This document shows positions 1 through 8,793 of a DNA stretch of 64,000 nucleotides, piece by piece. A model generated the notes under the pieces. That model did no database searches and was not told the DNA's origin. It worked only from the letters and a program-made list of their open reading frames with translations. Every line of letters starts with the position of its first letter. The first letter of the stretch is position 1. The stretch is taken from contig NZ_RKKE01000010.1 of NCBI RefSeq assembly GCF_003797125.1, positions 1 through 64,000 of the forward strand. Reading direction: 5' to 3'. The stretch comes from Shewanella frigidimarina. GTDB lineage: Bacteria > Pseudomonadota > Gammaproteobacteria > Enterobacterales > Shewanellaceae. The position numbers and the translations under genes are program-made.

Positions 1-140
1 CAACATTCCGAAGAACAGAAGACAATTTCGAATAACTCAATACCTGTGAATGTCCACACAGATTTCTTGTTTAGATTGTTAAAGAACGTTGATATCAATT
101 TTTCAGACATCACCATAAGACGCTAGGCCGTTGGCTTGGG
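1..140 (-). other. rRNA operon leader (5' part, transcribed leftward)
   Basis: Read on the minus strand this is a typical gammaproteobacterial rRNA leader downstream of tandem rrn promoters. A boxA-like antitermination sequence (TTCTTTAACAA, about 77-88) is followed by the leader that normally precedes 16S rRNA. The 16S gene itself is not in the window and should start just left of base 1. Identification rests on boxA, the promoter pair and recall of Shewanella rrn leaders. Confidence 0.85.
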
Positions 141-146
141 GTGCGT

Positions 147-174
147 ATTCTACGCTTTCCCGTGTTGGCGTCAA
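147..174 (-). promoter_or_regulatory. rRNA operon promoter P2
   Basis: On the minus strand a -35 TTGACG (169-174) and a -10 TAGAAT (147-152) are separated by exactly 16 bp, with an A-rich stretch upstream and a GC-rich discriminator. A 16-bp spacer with a GC-rich discriminator is typical of stringently controlled rRNA promoters. Confidence 0.8.
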
Positions 175-263
175 GTGTTTTTTCAAACTTTCTTTTTGCC
201 GTTGTAAACTTCAATTTGAACCTTACAACCTGTCAGCGACGTATGCCGTGTCAGTGGTTGCGC

Positions 264-291
264 ATTATAGGGAGCTTAATTATTTGTGCAA
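264..291 (-). promoter_or_regulatory. rRNA operon promoter P1
   Basis: On the minus strand a -35 TTGCAC (286-291) and a perfect -10 TATAAT (264-269) are 16 bp apart. They are followed by GCGCAACCACTGACACGG, close to the classical rrn P1 start region. It lies about 117 bp upstream of P2, giving the usual tandem arrangement. Confidence 0.8.
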
Positions 292-354
292 GCATAAATA
301 GGCTAAATATTGCAAAAACATGACCGAGAGGTGCTTTTTCAATCGAAAAGAACA

Positions 355-379
355 AAAAAGGGACTATCCGTCCCTTTTT
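355..379 (-). terminator. Rho-independent terminator of ccoG
   Basis: A perfect 10-bp stem (AAAAAGGGAC / GTCCCTTTTT) with a 5-base loop sits just past the ccoG stop codon. Flanking A and T runs make it potentially bidirectional. It also separates ccoG from the rRNA promoters, which read the same way. Confidence 0.85.
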
Positions 380-397
380 AGGCTATTTCACTCGGTT

Positions 398-1825
398 CTA
401 ATCACCAAAGAATCGAGTTTCCTGTTTTATTTCTATTGGGCTACCATCTATTTGTGCAGTTATTTTGATATCGATTTTGGTGAGACTTCTCTTCAACTCA
501 ATAGGATCAACTGCAATACTAATTGGCAGGGTTAATACTTCACCAGCTTCTATCGATACATGCTGTGGGCCAATCCATCTGGCATTAGGCAAACCTTCGA
601 CGCTTAGTTCGTATTCTTGTGGTTGCTCTGTTTTATTGAGAATTTTAATCGTAAAGGTATTTTCTGTATTGCCCTGGTTATTTTCTCGATAAAGTGAGTT
701 TCTATCTCTAATGACATCCATACGTACCGGAGCAATCGTTGCGCTGGCATAAATGAATATTAATATCATCGCAGTCAGCACCACACCGTAACCAACTAAC
801 TTAGGTCGCAGTACCTTTTCTTGCACACCATCAAGTTTGTTTTCTGTTGTGTAACTGATTAACCCTTTATCGTATCCCATTCGTTCCATAGTGTTATCGC
901 ATGCATCGATACAAGCACCACAGTTAATACATTCGTATTGCAGACCATTACGAATATCGATTCCAGTTGGGCACACTTGTACACACAAGTCACAGTCAAT
1001 ACAGTCGCCTAAACCCATCTCTTTAGGATCTTGTTTACGTGTACGAGGACCACGGGTTTCACCGCGTTGGGTGTCGTAGCCTACTATATAGGTATTCTTA
1101 TCAAACATGGCAGCTTGGAAGCGGGCATAGGGACACATGTGAATGCACATGATCTCACGCATCCATCCGGCATTACCGTAAGTAGCAATAGTGAAGAAAA
1201 CCACCCAAAAATATATCCCGCCACCTGCATTAAGGGTAAAAAAGTCAATATAGAGCTCACGACTTGGAACAAAGTAGGATACAAAGGTAGTAGCTGTTAA
1301 TAGTGATATTAATAACCAAGAGGTATGTTTTGCTGTTTTACGCGAGAGTTTATTGACACTCCATGGCATTTGATCGAGCTTTATTCGTTTATTACGCGCC
1401 CCTTCAAACTTTTCTTCAAACCATATAAAGATGAAGGTCCACACTGTTTGTGGGCATGTATAGCCACACCACACTCGGCCTAGATAAGTGGTAACGAAAA
1501 ACAGCCCAAATGCGGCTATCATAAAGAGTGCGGCAAGCAAGGTGAGATCTTGTGGCCAAATAGTTAAACCAAAGACGTGAAATTTTTGCTCAGCAAGATT
1601 AAACCAAACGGCTTGACGGTCTCCCCAGGGTAACCAAGGCAGAAGTAAGAAAAATAACATGGCTATCCAACCCATATAACGTCGTAAGGTTGTCCATAAG
1701 CCATCGACAGCTCTTACGTAAATACGGTTGCGCGGATTGAATCGGTCTGCTTTACTAGCATCAGGTTGATGGATTTGAATACGTTGTTGTTTGGAAAAGT
1801 CCTTGGAGTTGGATTCTGTCGTCAT
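398..1825 (-). CDS. ccoG: Cytochrome c oxidase accessory protein CcoG
   Basis: CcoG (FixG/RdxA family) is a membrane-bound polyferredoxin that supports copper delivery and maturation of cbb3-type cytochrome oxidase. The 475-residue protein has several membrane segments (first near residues 54-69, others near 95-115 and 170-225). It then carries a cytoplasmic 2x[4Fe-4S] ferredoxin module with C275, C278, C281, C285 followed by C299, C302, C305, C309. A further membrane helix lies near 343-362 and a C-terminal Ig-like FixG_C domain follows. Length and domain order are normal for the family. The ccoNOQP oxidase genes are not adjacent in this window. A terminator follows directly. Identification is firm; the exact metal-related role is family knowledge. 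Confidence 0.95.
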   Translation of the reverse strand: MTTESNSKDFSKQQRIQIHQPDASKADRFNPRNRIYVRAVDGLWTTLRRYMGWIAMLFFLLLPWLPWGDRQAVWFNLAEQKFHVFGLTIWPQDLTLLAALFMIAAFGLFFVTTYLGRVWCGYTCPQTVWTFIFIWFEEKFEGARNKRIKLDQMPWSVNKLSRKTAKHTSWLLISLLTATTFVSYFVPSRELYIDFFTLNAGGGIYFWVVFFTIATYGNAGWMREIMCIHMCPYARFQAAMFDKNTYIVGYDTQRGETRGPRTRKQDPKEMGLGDCIDCDLCVQVCPTGIDIRNGLQYECINCGACIDACDNTMERMGYDKGLISYTTENKLDGVQEKVLRPKLVGYGVVLTAMILIFIYASATIAPVRMDVIRDRNSLYRENNQGNTENTFTIKILNKTEQPQEYELSVEGLPNARWIGPQHVSIEAGEVLTLPISIAVDPIELKRSLTKIDIKITAQIDGSPIEIKQETRFFGD

Positions 1826-1901
1826 GTTACAGCCTTACTGCTTTAATATTGAACGATAACTAGCTTATTATATAGGTAATAACACATTATTGGATAAAAA
1901 G

Positions 1902-2249
1902 ATGAGAGGCTGGATAGGATTAGCAATAATCGCGGGGGTTATTTATTATTTCGCGACAGAAACAGACAAGCTTGATAAGCCCATTAATGACATTAAAACG
2001 ATGTTTACTAAGGCAGATAAAAAGCTTGATTCGATGACTGGTACAAAAATCACTAAAATAGATAAACACATTCCACAAATTAAAACGGAAATTTATGAGC
2101 GTTTATCGACAATTGAAATTCGTGAATTAGATGGTGTATTTACCAGTAATGAAGCAATTAGCGAGTTTAAAAGCCAATACTGCCATAGTAGTGCTCGCCA
2201 CCCTGTTTTTACTAAAGACAATCTGCAATTTATTTGCGATAAAATCTAA
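1902..2249 (+). CDS. Hypothetical membrane-anchored small protein
   Basis: I do not recognise a family. The predicted product is about 115 residues. It starts with a single hydrophobic segment (WIGLAIIAGVIYYFA, near residues 4-18), which should act as a membrane anchor. A lysine- and aspartate-rich, probably helical stretch follows, then a short C-terminal part with two cysteines (in SQYCHSS and FICDKI). The ATG at 1902 is chosen over an in-frame TTG at 1890 because GGA sits 7 bases upstream of it; the TTG start would add four residues. It is divergent from ccoG, with only about 65-75 bp between the two start codons, so they share a promoter region. Coding is supported by an uninterrupted frame and a protein-like composition. 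Confidence 0.7.
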   Translation: MRGWIGLAIIAGVIYYFATETDKLDKPINDIKTMFTKADKKLDSMTGTKITKIDKHIPQIKTEIYERLSTIEIRELDGVFTSNEAISEFKSQYCHSSARHPVFTKDNLQFICDKI

Positions 2250-2348
2250 TAACTCGAGATCGTTAACGATTTTATGGTAACGAATTGACCTAAGTATCAA
2301 ATAAGCCTAGCCTTTGTGTAATATCTGCAATAGGGGCTAGTTTTTTTT

Positions 2349-3263
2349 ATGACACAATCACAAGCTGAATCGGTATCTGACATCTTTGACCCTGAGTTAT
2401 GGGATCTTGTCGAAGGATTCAATTTTGAAGACATCACTTACCACCGCGCAAAATCTCAAGGCACGGTGCGTATAGCAATAAACAGGCCTGATTGCCTTAA
2501 TTCATTTCGCCCTAAAACGGTAGACGAACTCTATACAGCTTTAGACCATGCTAGACAATGGTCCGATGTAGGTTGTGTACTCATTACAGGCAATGGACCA
2601 TCAGCAAAAGGTCAGTACTCATTTTGCGCAGGCGGCGATCAGCGTATTCGTGGTAAAGATGGCTATAAATATGAAGGTGCTGAAGAAGGTACACCAGATG
2701 TCGCTCGCATGGGGCGTCTGCATATATTAGAAGTGCAGCGAATGATCCGCTTCATGCCTAAAGTGGTCATTGCGGTTGTACCTGGCTGGGCTGTAGGTGG
2801 TGGACATAGTTTACATGTGGTTTGTGATTTAACGTTGGCGTCAAAAGAACATGCTGTTTTCAAGCAAACCGACCCTGATGTAGGCAGTTTTGACTCCGGA
2901 TATGGCAGTGCTTATTTAGCCAAGATGATTGGTCAGAAGCGTGCCCGCGAAATCTTCTTTCTTGGGTTTAATTACTCTGCAGAAGAGGCATTTAACATGG
3001 GTATGGTAAACCGCGCCATTCCACATGCCGAACTAGAAACTGAAGCCTTAGCCTGGGCCAAAGAGATCAATTCTAAATCCCCCACTGCAATGCGTATGCT
3101 TAAATATGGCTTTAATATGGCTGATGATGGTTTGGTTGGCCAACAATTGTTTGCCGGTGAAGCAACACGCTTAGCCTATGCTAGTGAAGAAGCTCAAGAA
3201 GGTCGTGATGCCTTTTTAGAAAAACGAGATCAAGACTTTTCACGTTTCCCGTGGCATTACTAA
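2349..3263 (+). CDS. menB: 1,4-dihydroxy-2-naphthoyl-CoA synthase MenB
   Basis: MenB closes the naphthoquinone ring in menaquinone synthesis, converting o-succinylbenzoyl-CoA to 1,4-dihydroxy-2-naphthoyl-CoA in the cytoplasm. The 304-residue crotonase-fold protein shows the family signature elements: the first oxyanion-hole segment SFCAGGDQ, the second segment GWAVGGGHSLHVVCDLTLA, and DPDVGSFDSGYGS, which is specific to MenB rather than fatty-acid enoyl-CoA hydratases. It ends FPWHY as MenB proteins usually do. It stands alone here, without other men genes. A GGGG stretch lies upstream and a terminator follows. Menaquinone is central to anaerobic respiration in Shewanella, which fits the inferred host. 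Confidence 0.95.
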   Translation: MTQSQAESVSDIFDPELWDLVEGFNFEDITYHRAKSQGTVRIAINRPDCLNSFRPKTVDELYTALDHARQWSDVGCVLITGNGPSAKGQYSFCAGGDQRIRGKDGYKYEGAEEGTPDVARMGRLHILEVQRMIRFMPKVVIAVVPGWAVGGGHSLHVVCDLTLASKEHAVFKQTDPDVGSFDSGYGSAYLAKMIGQKRAREIFFLGFNYSAEEAFNMGMVNRAIPHAELETEALAWAKEINSKSPTAMRMLKYGFNMADDGLVGQQLFAGEATRLAYASEEAQEGRDAFLEKRDQDFSRFPWHY

Positions 3264-3316
3264 TCACAATATCTGTTGTTATCGCCTGAATTAATTCATG
3301 TTATTAACTGTAATGG

Positions 3317-3337
3317 AAGGCCCTTTTTAGGGCCTTT
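3317..3337 (+). terminator. Terminator after menB
   Basis: A 7-bp perfect stem AAGGCCC / GGGCCTT with loop TTTTTA lies 54 bases after the menB stop and is followed by a T-rich tail. Confidence 0.8.
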
Positions 3338-3412
3338 ATTGTTTTCAATATTAAAAATCACAAACGTAATCGAAATTTTCATTTGCAATAATCGAATCAA
3401 CCCTCTTTACAT

Positions 3413-3431
3413 GATAATGAGAACTGTTATC
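3413..3431 (+). promoter_or_regulatory. Fur-box-like operator
   Basis: GATAATGAGAACTGTTATC matches the 19-bp Fur consensus (GATAATGATAATCATTATC) at 15 of 19 positions. It is nested in an interrupted palindrome ATGATAA-N9-TTATCAT (3411-3433), about 30 bp upstream of the DUF2061 start codon, where it could overlap a promoter. Binding is inferred. Confidence 0.65.
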
Positions 3432-3460
3432 ATTTAAATAAATCAAACAGGGGATTCATC

Positions 3461-3682
3461 ATGAAAAAGACAATCAGCTTTGCCATTTTACACTTCAGTG
3501 TGGCTTTTACGATTACCTACCTATTAACCGGTAGCATTATTATCGGTGGTACCATTGCCCTGCTTGAGCCTGCCGTCAATACAGTTGTGTTCTACTTTCA
3601 TGACAAAGTGTGGAAAAATATTGAGTTGAAAAAGATGCAACAAACTGAAATAACAACTGAGTCAATACAGCTTGTGAGCTAA
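3461..3682 (+). CDS. DUF2061 small membrane protein
   Basis: This 73-residue protein matches the DUF2061 pattern: an opening KTISFAILHFSVAFTITYLLTGS, then IIIGGTIALLEPAVNTVVFYFHDKVW. It is predicted to have two transmembrane helices joined by a short Gly-rich turn. The biochemical function of the family is not known to me. A good ribosome binding site (AGGGG, 9 bases before ATG) fixes the start. The Fur-box-like palindrome just upstream suggests expression when iron is limiting. It is monocistronic, with a long gene-free stretch downstream. Confidence 0.85.
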   Translation: MKKTISFAILHFSVAFTITYLLTGSIIIGGTIALLEPAVNTVVFYFHDKVWKNIELKKMQQTEITTESIQLVS

Positions 3683-4341
3683 GATGATGCTGACATTGAT
3701 AACCATCATCTGACTAACATATGCTTGTTGCTATACGATGCGAGTTTAACGATAGCAATATCGTAAGCGACAAGATTTTCCAGCCTAATACGTATTGACC
3801 TTATAACTCAATAGGACTGTTTACGAATAACCGGCATAGTTAAACAGGTAAGCATACAGACCACACTGTACAAGCTGCATATATTTAGACGACTGAACGA
3901 CGATTAGACCTAATGCTAATATTGTAAAGATCTCAAATACAAAACATCAAAAGTTAATATCGTAATTAACGAGGATTTGATGACTTGCCACTGCAGGATT
4001 ACCTCCATACAGTGTTGAAACAACATGAACGCCACCTTCCAATATCCTTATCACCAGCACTGACTGTCAAACAAATGTAGATGCAGACTACAACCAATAA
4101 CATGTATGGTTAATTTGAATTTGTAATCGCGATTATGCATCTGTTCAAGCTATTGTTTATCTGTTTCAACGTTATTAAGACTATTTATCAATAGAATAAT
4201 TAATCATGCTCGCCATGATATAAGCACAACACTAGGCTATTATTGACACGAATATGTACAAATTAGAGTCGATAGTCCTTTTGGCCACTAATCAGCTTAT
4301 ATCCACAATATACACAACTAGCATAATTTAACGATTCCTAA
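3683..4341. other. Gene-free AT-rich interval
   Basis: This is the largest stretch here without a convincing gene (about 660 bp before the chemoreceptor promoter). I see no start-to-stop frame with protein-like composition, no tRNA-like cloverleaf, and no strong terminator or long repeat. A small imperfect hairpin lies around 3730-3770. It may hold decayed sequence or an unrecognised small RNA. Confidence 0.5.
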
Positions 4342-4368
4342 TCAAGAATGTTAATACTGTGCCGATAT
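4342..4368 (+). promoter_or_regulatory. Candidate sigma-28 (FliA) promoter for the chemoreceptor
   Basis: GCCGATAT at 4361-4368 matches the sigma-28 -10 consensus GCCGATAA at 7 of 8 positions. TCAAGAAT at 4342-4349 matches TAAAGTTT at 5 of 8 with the required 11-bp spacer. Chemoreceptor genes are commonly FliA-dependent, which supports the call; the weak -35 lowers confidence. Confidence 0.5.
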
Positions 4369-4460
4369 GTTTAACATTAGAATAAAATGAACATAACTTC
4401 TCTTGTATCCGGTCTTAATAACACTGAGATCAAAAAATGACCCGATTAAGGTATTAACCC

Positions 4461-6062
4461 ATGTTTAACGCTTTTAATACTATCAAAGCTCGTATTCTAC
4501 TAGGCTATGCAGCTATTTTATTAATGACCCTAGTGGCTGCTGTTTTACTCAATAACAGCAACCAAACCGTGAAACAAGAAGTTGGTGGTTTTGTCGATGG
4601 CACATTACCAGCGCTTAACAGCATTACACGAGTACAAAGCCTTGCCAAAGAATTGGTATTAATGGGTTATTCTTTATATGGCACAACTATCGATGTTACA
4701 GAATTTAGCCAGAATAAAGTTAAACTAGAAAAAAACCTTAACGAGCAATATCAACAATTAAATACCGTAACATCTACCCAATTAATGCCACAAATTGACG
4801 CGCTTAACGCCGCGTTATCGGCACTTGAAAACACCATGAGTAAATCATCGGTAGATTGGGACAATGCCCGTAATCATTTAAGCACATTAAATAACAGTGC
4901 TAACGAGCTCAAAGATCGTCTAGATGTTCTTGCTGAGGAAATCTCAACTCAAGCCAACCTTAATGCGATGAACATTCAAAATGAACTTGGCCATAATACT
5001 ATGCTTATTTTCGTATTAGTTGGGCTCATGTTGGTTGTGGCTGTTGGGGCCTACTTAGCAGCACAAAAACAAATTGCCACACCTATACAACAACTATCAA
5101 ACGACCTCACCCGCATTGCCCAAAATCGTAATTTGAAAGCTAAATTGTCTGACGAATGTATCGTTGAAATTAGTAATGTGGCCACCAGTGTTAATGGCCT
5201 AATTAACGTATTCCGTTTAGGAATGAATGAAGTACATGACGCCATCGCCAGTATTAGCCAAACCGTTGCCCAGTTAAGTAACACAACAGGTAAATCATCA
5301 GCCTCTGTGGATGAGCTTCAACACACTATTGTGAGTTTAGTAGATGTGATGTCGCAACTTGAGCAACAAATGGAGCAAAGTGTTGAACATTCACAAAGTG
5401 CATCAGATTCTGCTCAGCAGGGCGCGCAAAGTATGGTTGAAGGGCAAAAAGAAGTTAAACAAACAGCAGACAGCATTAGTGTACTGGCTCAAGACATAGA
5501 AACAACTGCCAGTATGTTACTAACACTGCAAAACTCAGGTAAACAAGTGGCGACGGTGGTTAAAACCATTGCCGATATTGCCTCACAAACAAATTTATTG
5601 TCATTGAACGCAGCCATTGAAGCGGCTAGAGCAGGTGAAACCGGAAGAGGTTTTGCGGTTGTTGCTGATGAAGTTAGAACGCTAGCCTTACGCACGCACA
5701 ATTCAACAGTAGAAATAAATACAATGCTGGCCAATATTGTCAATTCAATTCAATCTGCGGTCGACAATATGGCATCAAACCAACAAAAAGCACAACACTC
5801 AGTATCATTAGCAAATCAGTTAGTAATAACACTTGAACAGAGCCGCCAACTTATTTTGTCTCTTGCTACCGTCAGTCAAGAATCTGCCATGCTAGCACAA
5901 GCTTCACAGCAGCAAGCGCATACAGTTAAACTTAAAGTGCAAGATTTCACGCTATTAGGTGAGTCAGTTTCTGAAGGTAATCATCAAATTAGCGAGGCTG
6001 GTAATTTGTTGAGTAATTTAGCCGATAAGCTAACCGACACGGTTGATCAGTTTGAACGCTAA
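4461..6062 (+). CDS. Methyl-accepting chemotaxis protein
   Basis: This is an inner-membrane chemoreceptor that signals to CheA/CheW. The 533-residue protein has a first membrane segment at about residues 11-31 and a periplasmic helical sensor region at about 32-175, compatible with a four-helix-bundle ligand domain. A second membrane segment lies at about 177-200, followed by a HAMP linker (about 200-260) and a long cytoplasmic signalling coiled coil. The highly conserved hairpin tip IEAARAGETGRGFAVVADEV is centred near residue 393. The C-terminus lacks an NWETF-type CheR-tethering pentapeptide. The ligand cannot be deduced. It is followed convergently, 18 bp away, by the PepSY gene with no clear terminator between. 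A sigma-28-like promoter lies about 90 bp upstream. Confidence 0.93.
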   Translation: MFNAFNTIKARILLGYAAILLMTLVAAVLLNNSNQTVKQEVGGFVDGTLPALNSITRVQSLAKELVLMGYSLYGTTIDVTEFSQNKVKLEKNLNEQYQQLNTVTSTQLMPQIDALNAALSALENTMSKSSVDWDNARNHLSTLNNSANELKDRLDVLAEEISTQANLNAMNIQNELGHNTMLIFVLVGLMLVVAVGAYLAAQKQIATPIQQLSNDLTRIAQNRNLKAKLSDECIVEISNVATSVNGLINVFRLGMNEVHDAIASISQTVAQLSNTTGKSSASVDELQHTIVSLVDVMSQLEQQMEQSVEHSQSASDSAQQGAQSMVEGQKEVKQTADSISVLAQDIETTASMLLTLQNSGKQVATVVKTIADIASQTNLLSLNAAIEAARAGETGRGFAVVADEVRTLALRTHNSTVEINTMLANIVNSIQSAVDNMASNQQKAQHSVSLANQLVITLEQSRQLILSLATVSQESAMLAQASQQQAHTVKLKVQDFTLLGESVSEGNHQISEAGNLLSNLADKLTDTVDQFER

Positions 6063-6080
6063 ACACGGTAATTGAATAGA

Positions 6081-6842
6081 CTATCTCGGTGGTTTTTGTT
6101 TTAACCAAATCCAAAAGCCGCTGAGAGATACCATTAACAATGCTAGCGCGAATAAGTCCCATAACCAAACCGATAAATGACCAAATAAACGTCCACTATG
6201 TAAATCGAGCATCACGCGTTGCCAATGCAAATTAGCACTACGAGCAAGATTAACAACCTCTTTGTCTACAACTTTACTTTCACTCAGCCAAGCGACTGGT
6301 GTTGTTAACGGCGCAATAGCTTGCCAATCGATAAGTTGTTCGTCGGCTTGATACACGCCATTGTTGGTATTTAACCACACCCGCCCATCTACAATCGCTA
6401 GCGCTAACAAACCAGATGGAAGACCAGTGCTGGCATTTTGAGTTTCTTGCAATTGACCAAGATCATTAAACAAATACAATTGCTGTGCATCTATGGCCAC
6501 CAGCATGTTATCGACATAGCTGGCACTGATTAAGGTCGTATTTGCCTCTAAAATCATATGTTGGTTTTGCCACAACAAATTATCGGTAATATATAATGCA
6601 GACGGTACAACACCAAACTGAGCAACATGAGAAGGTGCAGCAATACCATAATAATCAAGCAACCACGACTGGGTAACTGGTGTTTGGTCTAAACCAAAAT
6701 CATCGCTGTGGTTTATTGCCACACCTGTAAGCACTAACAATAAGATAAACAACGCACTCACTAATCCTAAGCGACGATGCCAAGGACGAAGGGCTCGTAA
6801 AATCTTAAGCCTAAAACGGTTACGTCGAGATGTTTTAGTCAC
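6081..6842 (-). CDS. PepSY-associated TM helix protein
   Basis: The 253-residue protein has a basic N-terminus with the PepSY_TM signature RPWHRRLGLVSALFILLLVLTG (membrane helix about residues 26-44, followed by INHS). A large periplasmic domain and a second membrane helix near the C-terminus follow (WLWDLFALALLMVSLSGFWIWL). Family members are linked to periplasmic flavin- or heme-based electron transfer and ferric-siderophore reduction. It lies 41 bp downstream of an FMN-binding domain gene on the same strand, so the two are probably co-transcribed and act together. The specific substrate is unknown. It is shorter than the multi-helix PepSY reductases, so it looks like a two-helix partner and not a complete reductase. 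Confidence 0.8.
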   Translation of the reverse strand: MTKTSRRNRFRLKILRALRPWHRRLGLVSALFILLLVLTGVAINHSDDFGLDQTPVTQSWLLDYYGIAAPSHVAQFGVVPSALYITDNLLWQNQHMILEANTTLISASYVDNMLVAIDAQQLYLFNDLGQLQETQNASTGLPSGLLALAIVDGRVWLNTNNGVYQADEQLIDWQAIAPLTTPVAWLSESKVVDKEVVNLARSANLHWQRVMLDLHSGRLFGHLSVWLWDLFALALLMVSLSGFWIWLKQKPPR

Positions 6843-6883
6843 ACTAACCTGCTTGAAATGATCCGCTTGAATTGAAACGTGGC

Positions 6884-7414
6884 TTAGTGCACCACATGCG
6901 CATGAAGTAATAATGCAATGCGCGATAACTTAGTTAACGCTCTTACTGATAATGTCGCACCAGTAATCCCGTCTATATGCTTATCAAGCTGATGTTGATC
7001 ATCTAACTTGGCCAGCTTAAATTGGTCTGTAAAAAAATCATGACGAACCTCGTCACCGCGACTTTCACGATAAACCAACACTTTAGTCCGCACAATTTGA
7101 TGGTCTTTAATATGAATAGCGACCGTAATCGGCGACTCTTTGCCTATTTCGTCCATTATCCAAACGGTTTCATCATTGTGTTGCCAGTAGCGCATACGCA
7201 TTTTATTAAAACGATGGGCTAAAATAGCTTCTACGGCTTGCTTTAGATCATCGTCTAACCACAACACTTTAGACTCGCCAGCATTGCCATTAAATGCTTG
7301 GTTAATAAAGGCGTCATTTGACTGATACTGTGTTGCTACAGCACTAAACGCCGACAAATAAACAGCTAATCCCATCATAAATAGCATCAAATATGATCGT
7401 AATATTGCCTGCAT
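6884..7414 (-). CDS. FMN-binding domain protein, predicted covalently flavinylated
   Basis: The predicted product is 176 residues, with an N-terminal signal peptide or anchor (about residues 5-26) and an FMN_bind domain. Near the C-terminus DGITGATLS contains the ApbE-type flavinylation motif, with Thr154 as expected acceptor for covalent FMN in the periplasm. An upstream in-frame start at 7474 exists, but the ATG at 7414 is preferred: it has AAGG 6 bases upstream and leaves the signal peptide at the N-terminus. The gene sits between a porin and a PepSY_TM protein. The set suggests a periplasmic electron-transfer module. No apbE gene occurs in this window, so the flavin transferase would have to be encoded elsewhere. 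Confidence 0.85.
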   Translation of the reverse strand: MQAILRSYLMLFMMGLAVYLSAFSAVATQYQSNDAFINQAFNGNAGESKVLWLDDDLKQAVEAILAHRFNKMRMRYWQHNDETVWIMDEIGKESPITVAIHIKDHQIVRTKVLVYRESRGDEVRHDFFTDQFKLAKLDDQHQLDKHIDGITGATLSVRALTKLSRIALLLHAHVVH

Positions 7415-7442
7415 ATCAATCCTTAGCCAAGAGTAAAAATAA

Positions 7443-7472
7443 GGGTGCCGACAATATACACTGTTGGCACCC
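7443..7472 (-). terminator. Terminator or attenuator between porin and FMN-binding gene
   Basis: An 11-bp stem (GGGTGCCGACA / TGTTGGCACCC, one G-U pair) is followed on the minus strand by TTATTTTTA. It lies after the porin stop and overlaps the upstream region of the FMN-binding gene. It may let the porin be made in excess over the two downstream proteins. A second weaker hairpin (CCGATAA / TTATCGG, 7482-7501) precedes it. Confidence 0.65.
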
Positions 7473-7528
7473 ATAATTTTACCGATAATCTGTTTTATCG
7501 GAGTGTCTTTTTACTGAATGCTCATCAA

Positions 7529-8704
7529 TTAGAACTGGTAACCAACACCTAGGTTGAAACCGTCTGAATCTGCAGCTCCACCAATGTTTTCGTAATCAGC
7601 TTTAAACACTACGTTTTCGTGTAACCAGTAGTTAACACCCACGTTGGTTTGTTTTTTCTTGGTGTCAGCGCTATCACCGGCATTGTTGTCCCACTCGTTA
7701 TAACGAGCAAACACACCAAACTGTTCATTAATGCGGTAAGAAGGCTCAATATAGAAACCATTTTGCTTATCGCGACCTAATGCTTCAGCTTCTTTACCAT
7801 CAATATCCCACTGGGCGAATAAAGCCTTAACAGTAAAGTTTTCAATGCTGTAAATAGCGTGTGCGGTTAACAATGTAGCAGAAGCGCTATCAACACCAGC
7901 AGTACCTTGAGTTAAGTCAGACTGGTACTGAACCGTGGCAGCTAATTCTAAACCCGGTACTGCAGTGTATTTTACACGACCGGTATAAGCTAAATCTTCG
8001 CCTTTTGCTTCAGATACTTTTTGACGACCGTTACGGATTTTATAGCCTGAGCTTTCATCCAAATACAAACCAGATGTCACTGCAGTGTCAAACGCTAAAC
8101 CTGGAGCCGCTTTAATATTAAGGTTTAAACCACCTTCCCACCATGTTGCAGGAATAATGTCTTTTTCTACTGGGTTACGCTCAACACCGTAAAATACTGT
8201 TGGTTCGTGAGTTTCGTTGATAATACCCACTGGCATTAAAAACAAACCTGCTTTAGCGGTAAGCATCTCATTAAAGTCGTGCTCGATATAAGCTTGCTCT
8301 AGCTCAACTTCGCCTTTTTTACTCTCACCGGCAATTGAGTGCTCAACTTCTAGTTCAGAGAAAAAACGAGTAGTGCTGTTAAACTCGTGACCTACAAATA
8401 AAACGAAACGGTGGAAGTCGAATTCTTTCTTGTCGGTACCCGTTTGGTTATTGCTAATGTTGTTATAGTGTAATTCACCATAACCACCAATAGTGGTTGC
8501 CGACTTGCTTGATGCAGTTGCTTCTACTACATCTGCAGTAGTTTCTACACGCTTTTCAGTTTGCTCAAGACGCTTTTCAAGATCTTTAAGCACTTTCTGC
8601 TGCTGCTCAATAATCTGGCGTAGTTCCGTTTTTTCGTCAGAAGCCATAGCTTGATTACTAGCCAAAAGACTAAATAGTGTTGCAGCAATTAACGTTTTTT
8701 TCAT
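7529..8704 (-). CDS. Outer-membrane porin with N-terminal coiled coil
   Basis: The 391-residue protein starts with a clear signal peptide (MKKTLIAATLFSLLASNQAMA). A short coiled coil follows at about residues 25-55 (heptads rich in E, K, Q and L), then a beta-barrel of alternating hydrophobic strands ending GVGYQF, with the C-terminal Phe typical of outer-membrane proteins. It resembles phosphate-selective (OprO/OprP-like) porins, but the substrate is not evident. ATG 8704 is chosen over an in-frame TTG at 8716 because GGGATGGA lies just before it and it gives the proper signal peptide. A Fur-like site lies about 90 bp upstream. It is probably first in a cluster with the FMN-binding and PepSY genes. 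Confidence 0.85.
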   Translation of the reverse strand: MKKTLIAATLFSLLASNQAMASDEKTELRQIIEQQQKVLKDLEKRLEQTEKRVETTADVVEATASSKSATTIGGYGELHYNNISNNQTGTDKKEFDFHRFVLFVGHEFNSTTRFFSELEVEHSIAGESKKGEVELEQAYIEHDFNEMLTAKAGLFLMPVGIINETHEPTVFYGVERNPVEKDIIPATWWEGGLNLNIKAAPGLAFDTAVTSGLYLDESSGYKIRNGRQKVSEAKGEDLAYTGRVKYTAVPGLELAATVQYQSDLTQGTAGVDSASATLLTAHAIYSIENFTVKALFAQWDIDGKEAEALGRDKQNGFYIEPSYRINEQFGVFARYNEWDNNAGDSADTKKKQTNVGVNYWLHENVVFKADYENIGGAADSDGFNLGVGYQF

Positions 8705-8793
8705 ATTCCATCCCAATTAGATAATGTGAACAATCTTGAAGCTGTGTAAATAAATGTAAATTTTCGTGAATTATACATAACGAATATGTTAAT

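Noticed and set aside
141..535. Short open frames on the plus strand in 141-535
   Set aside because: They run antisense through rRNA promoter sequence and the end of ccoG; no start signals and no protein-like composition.
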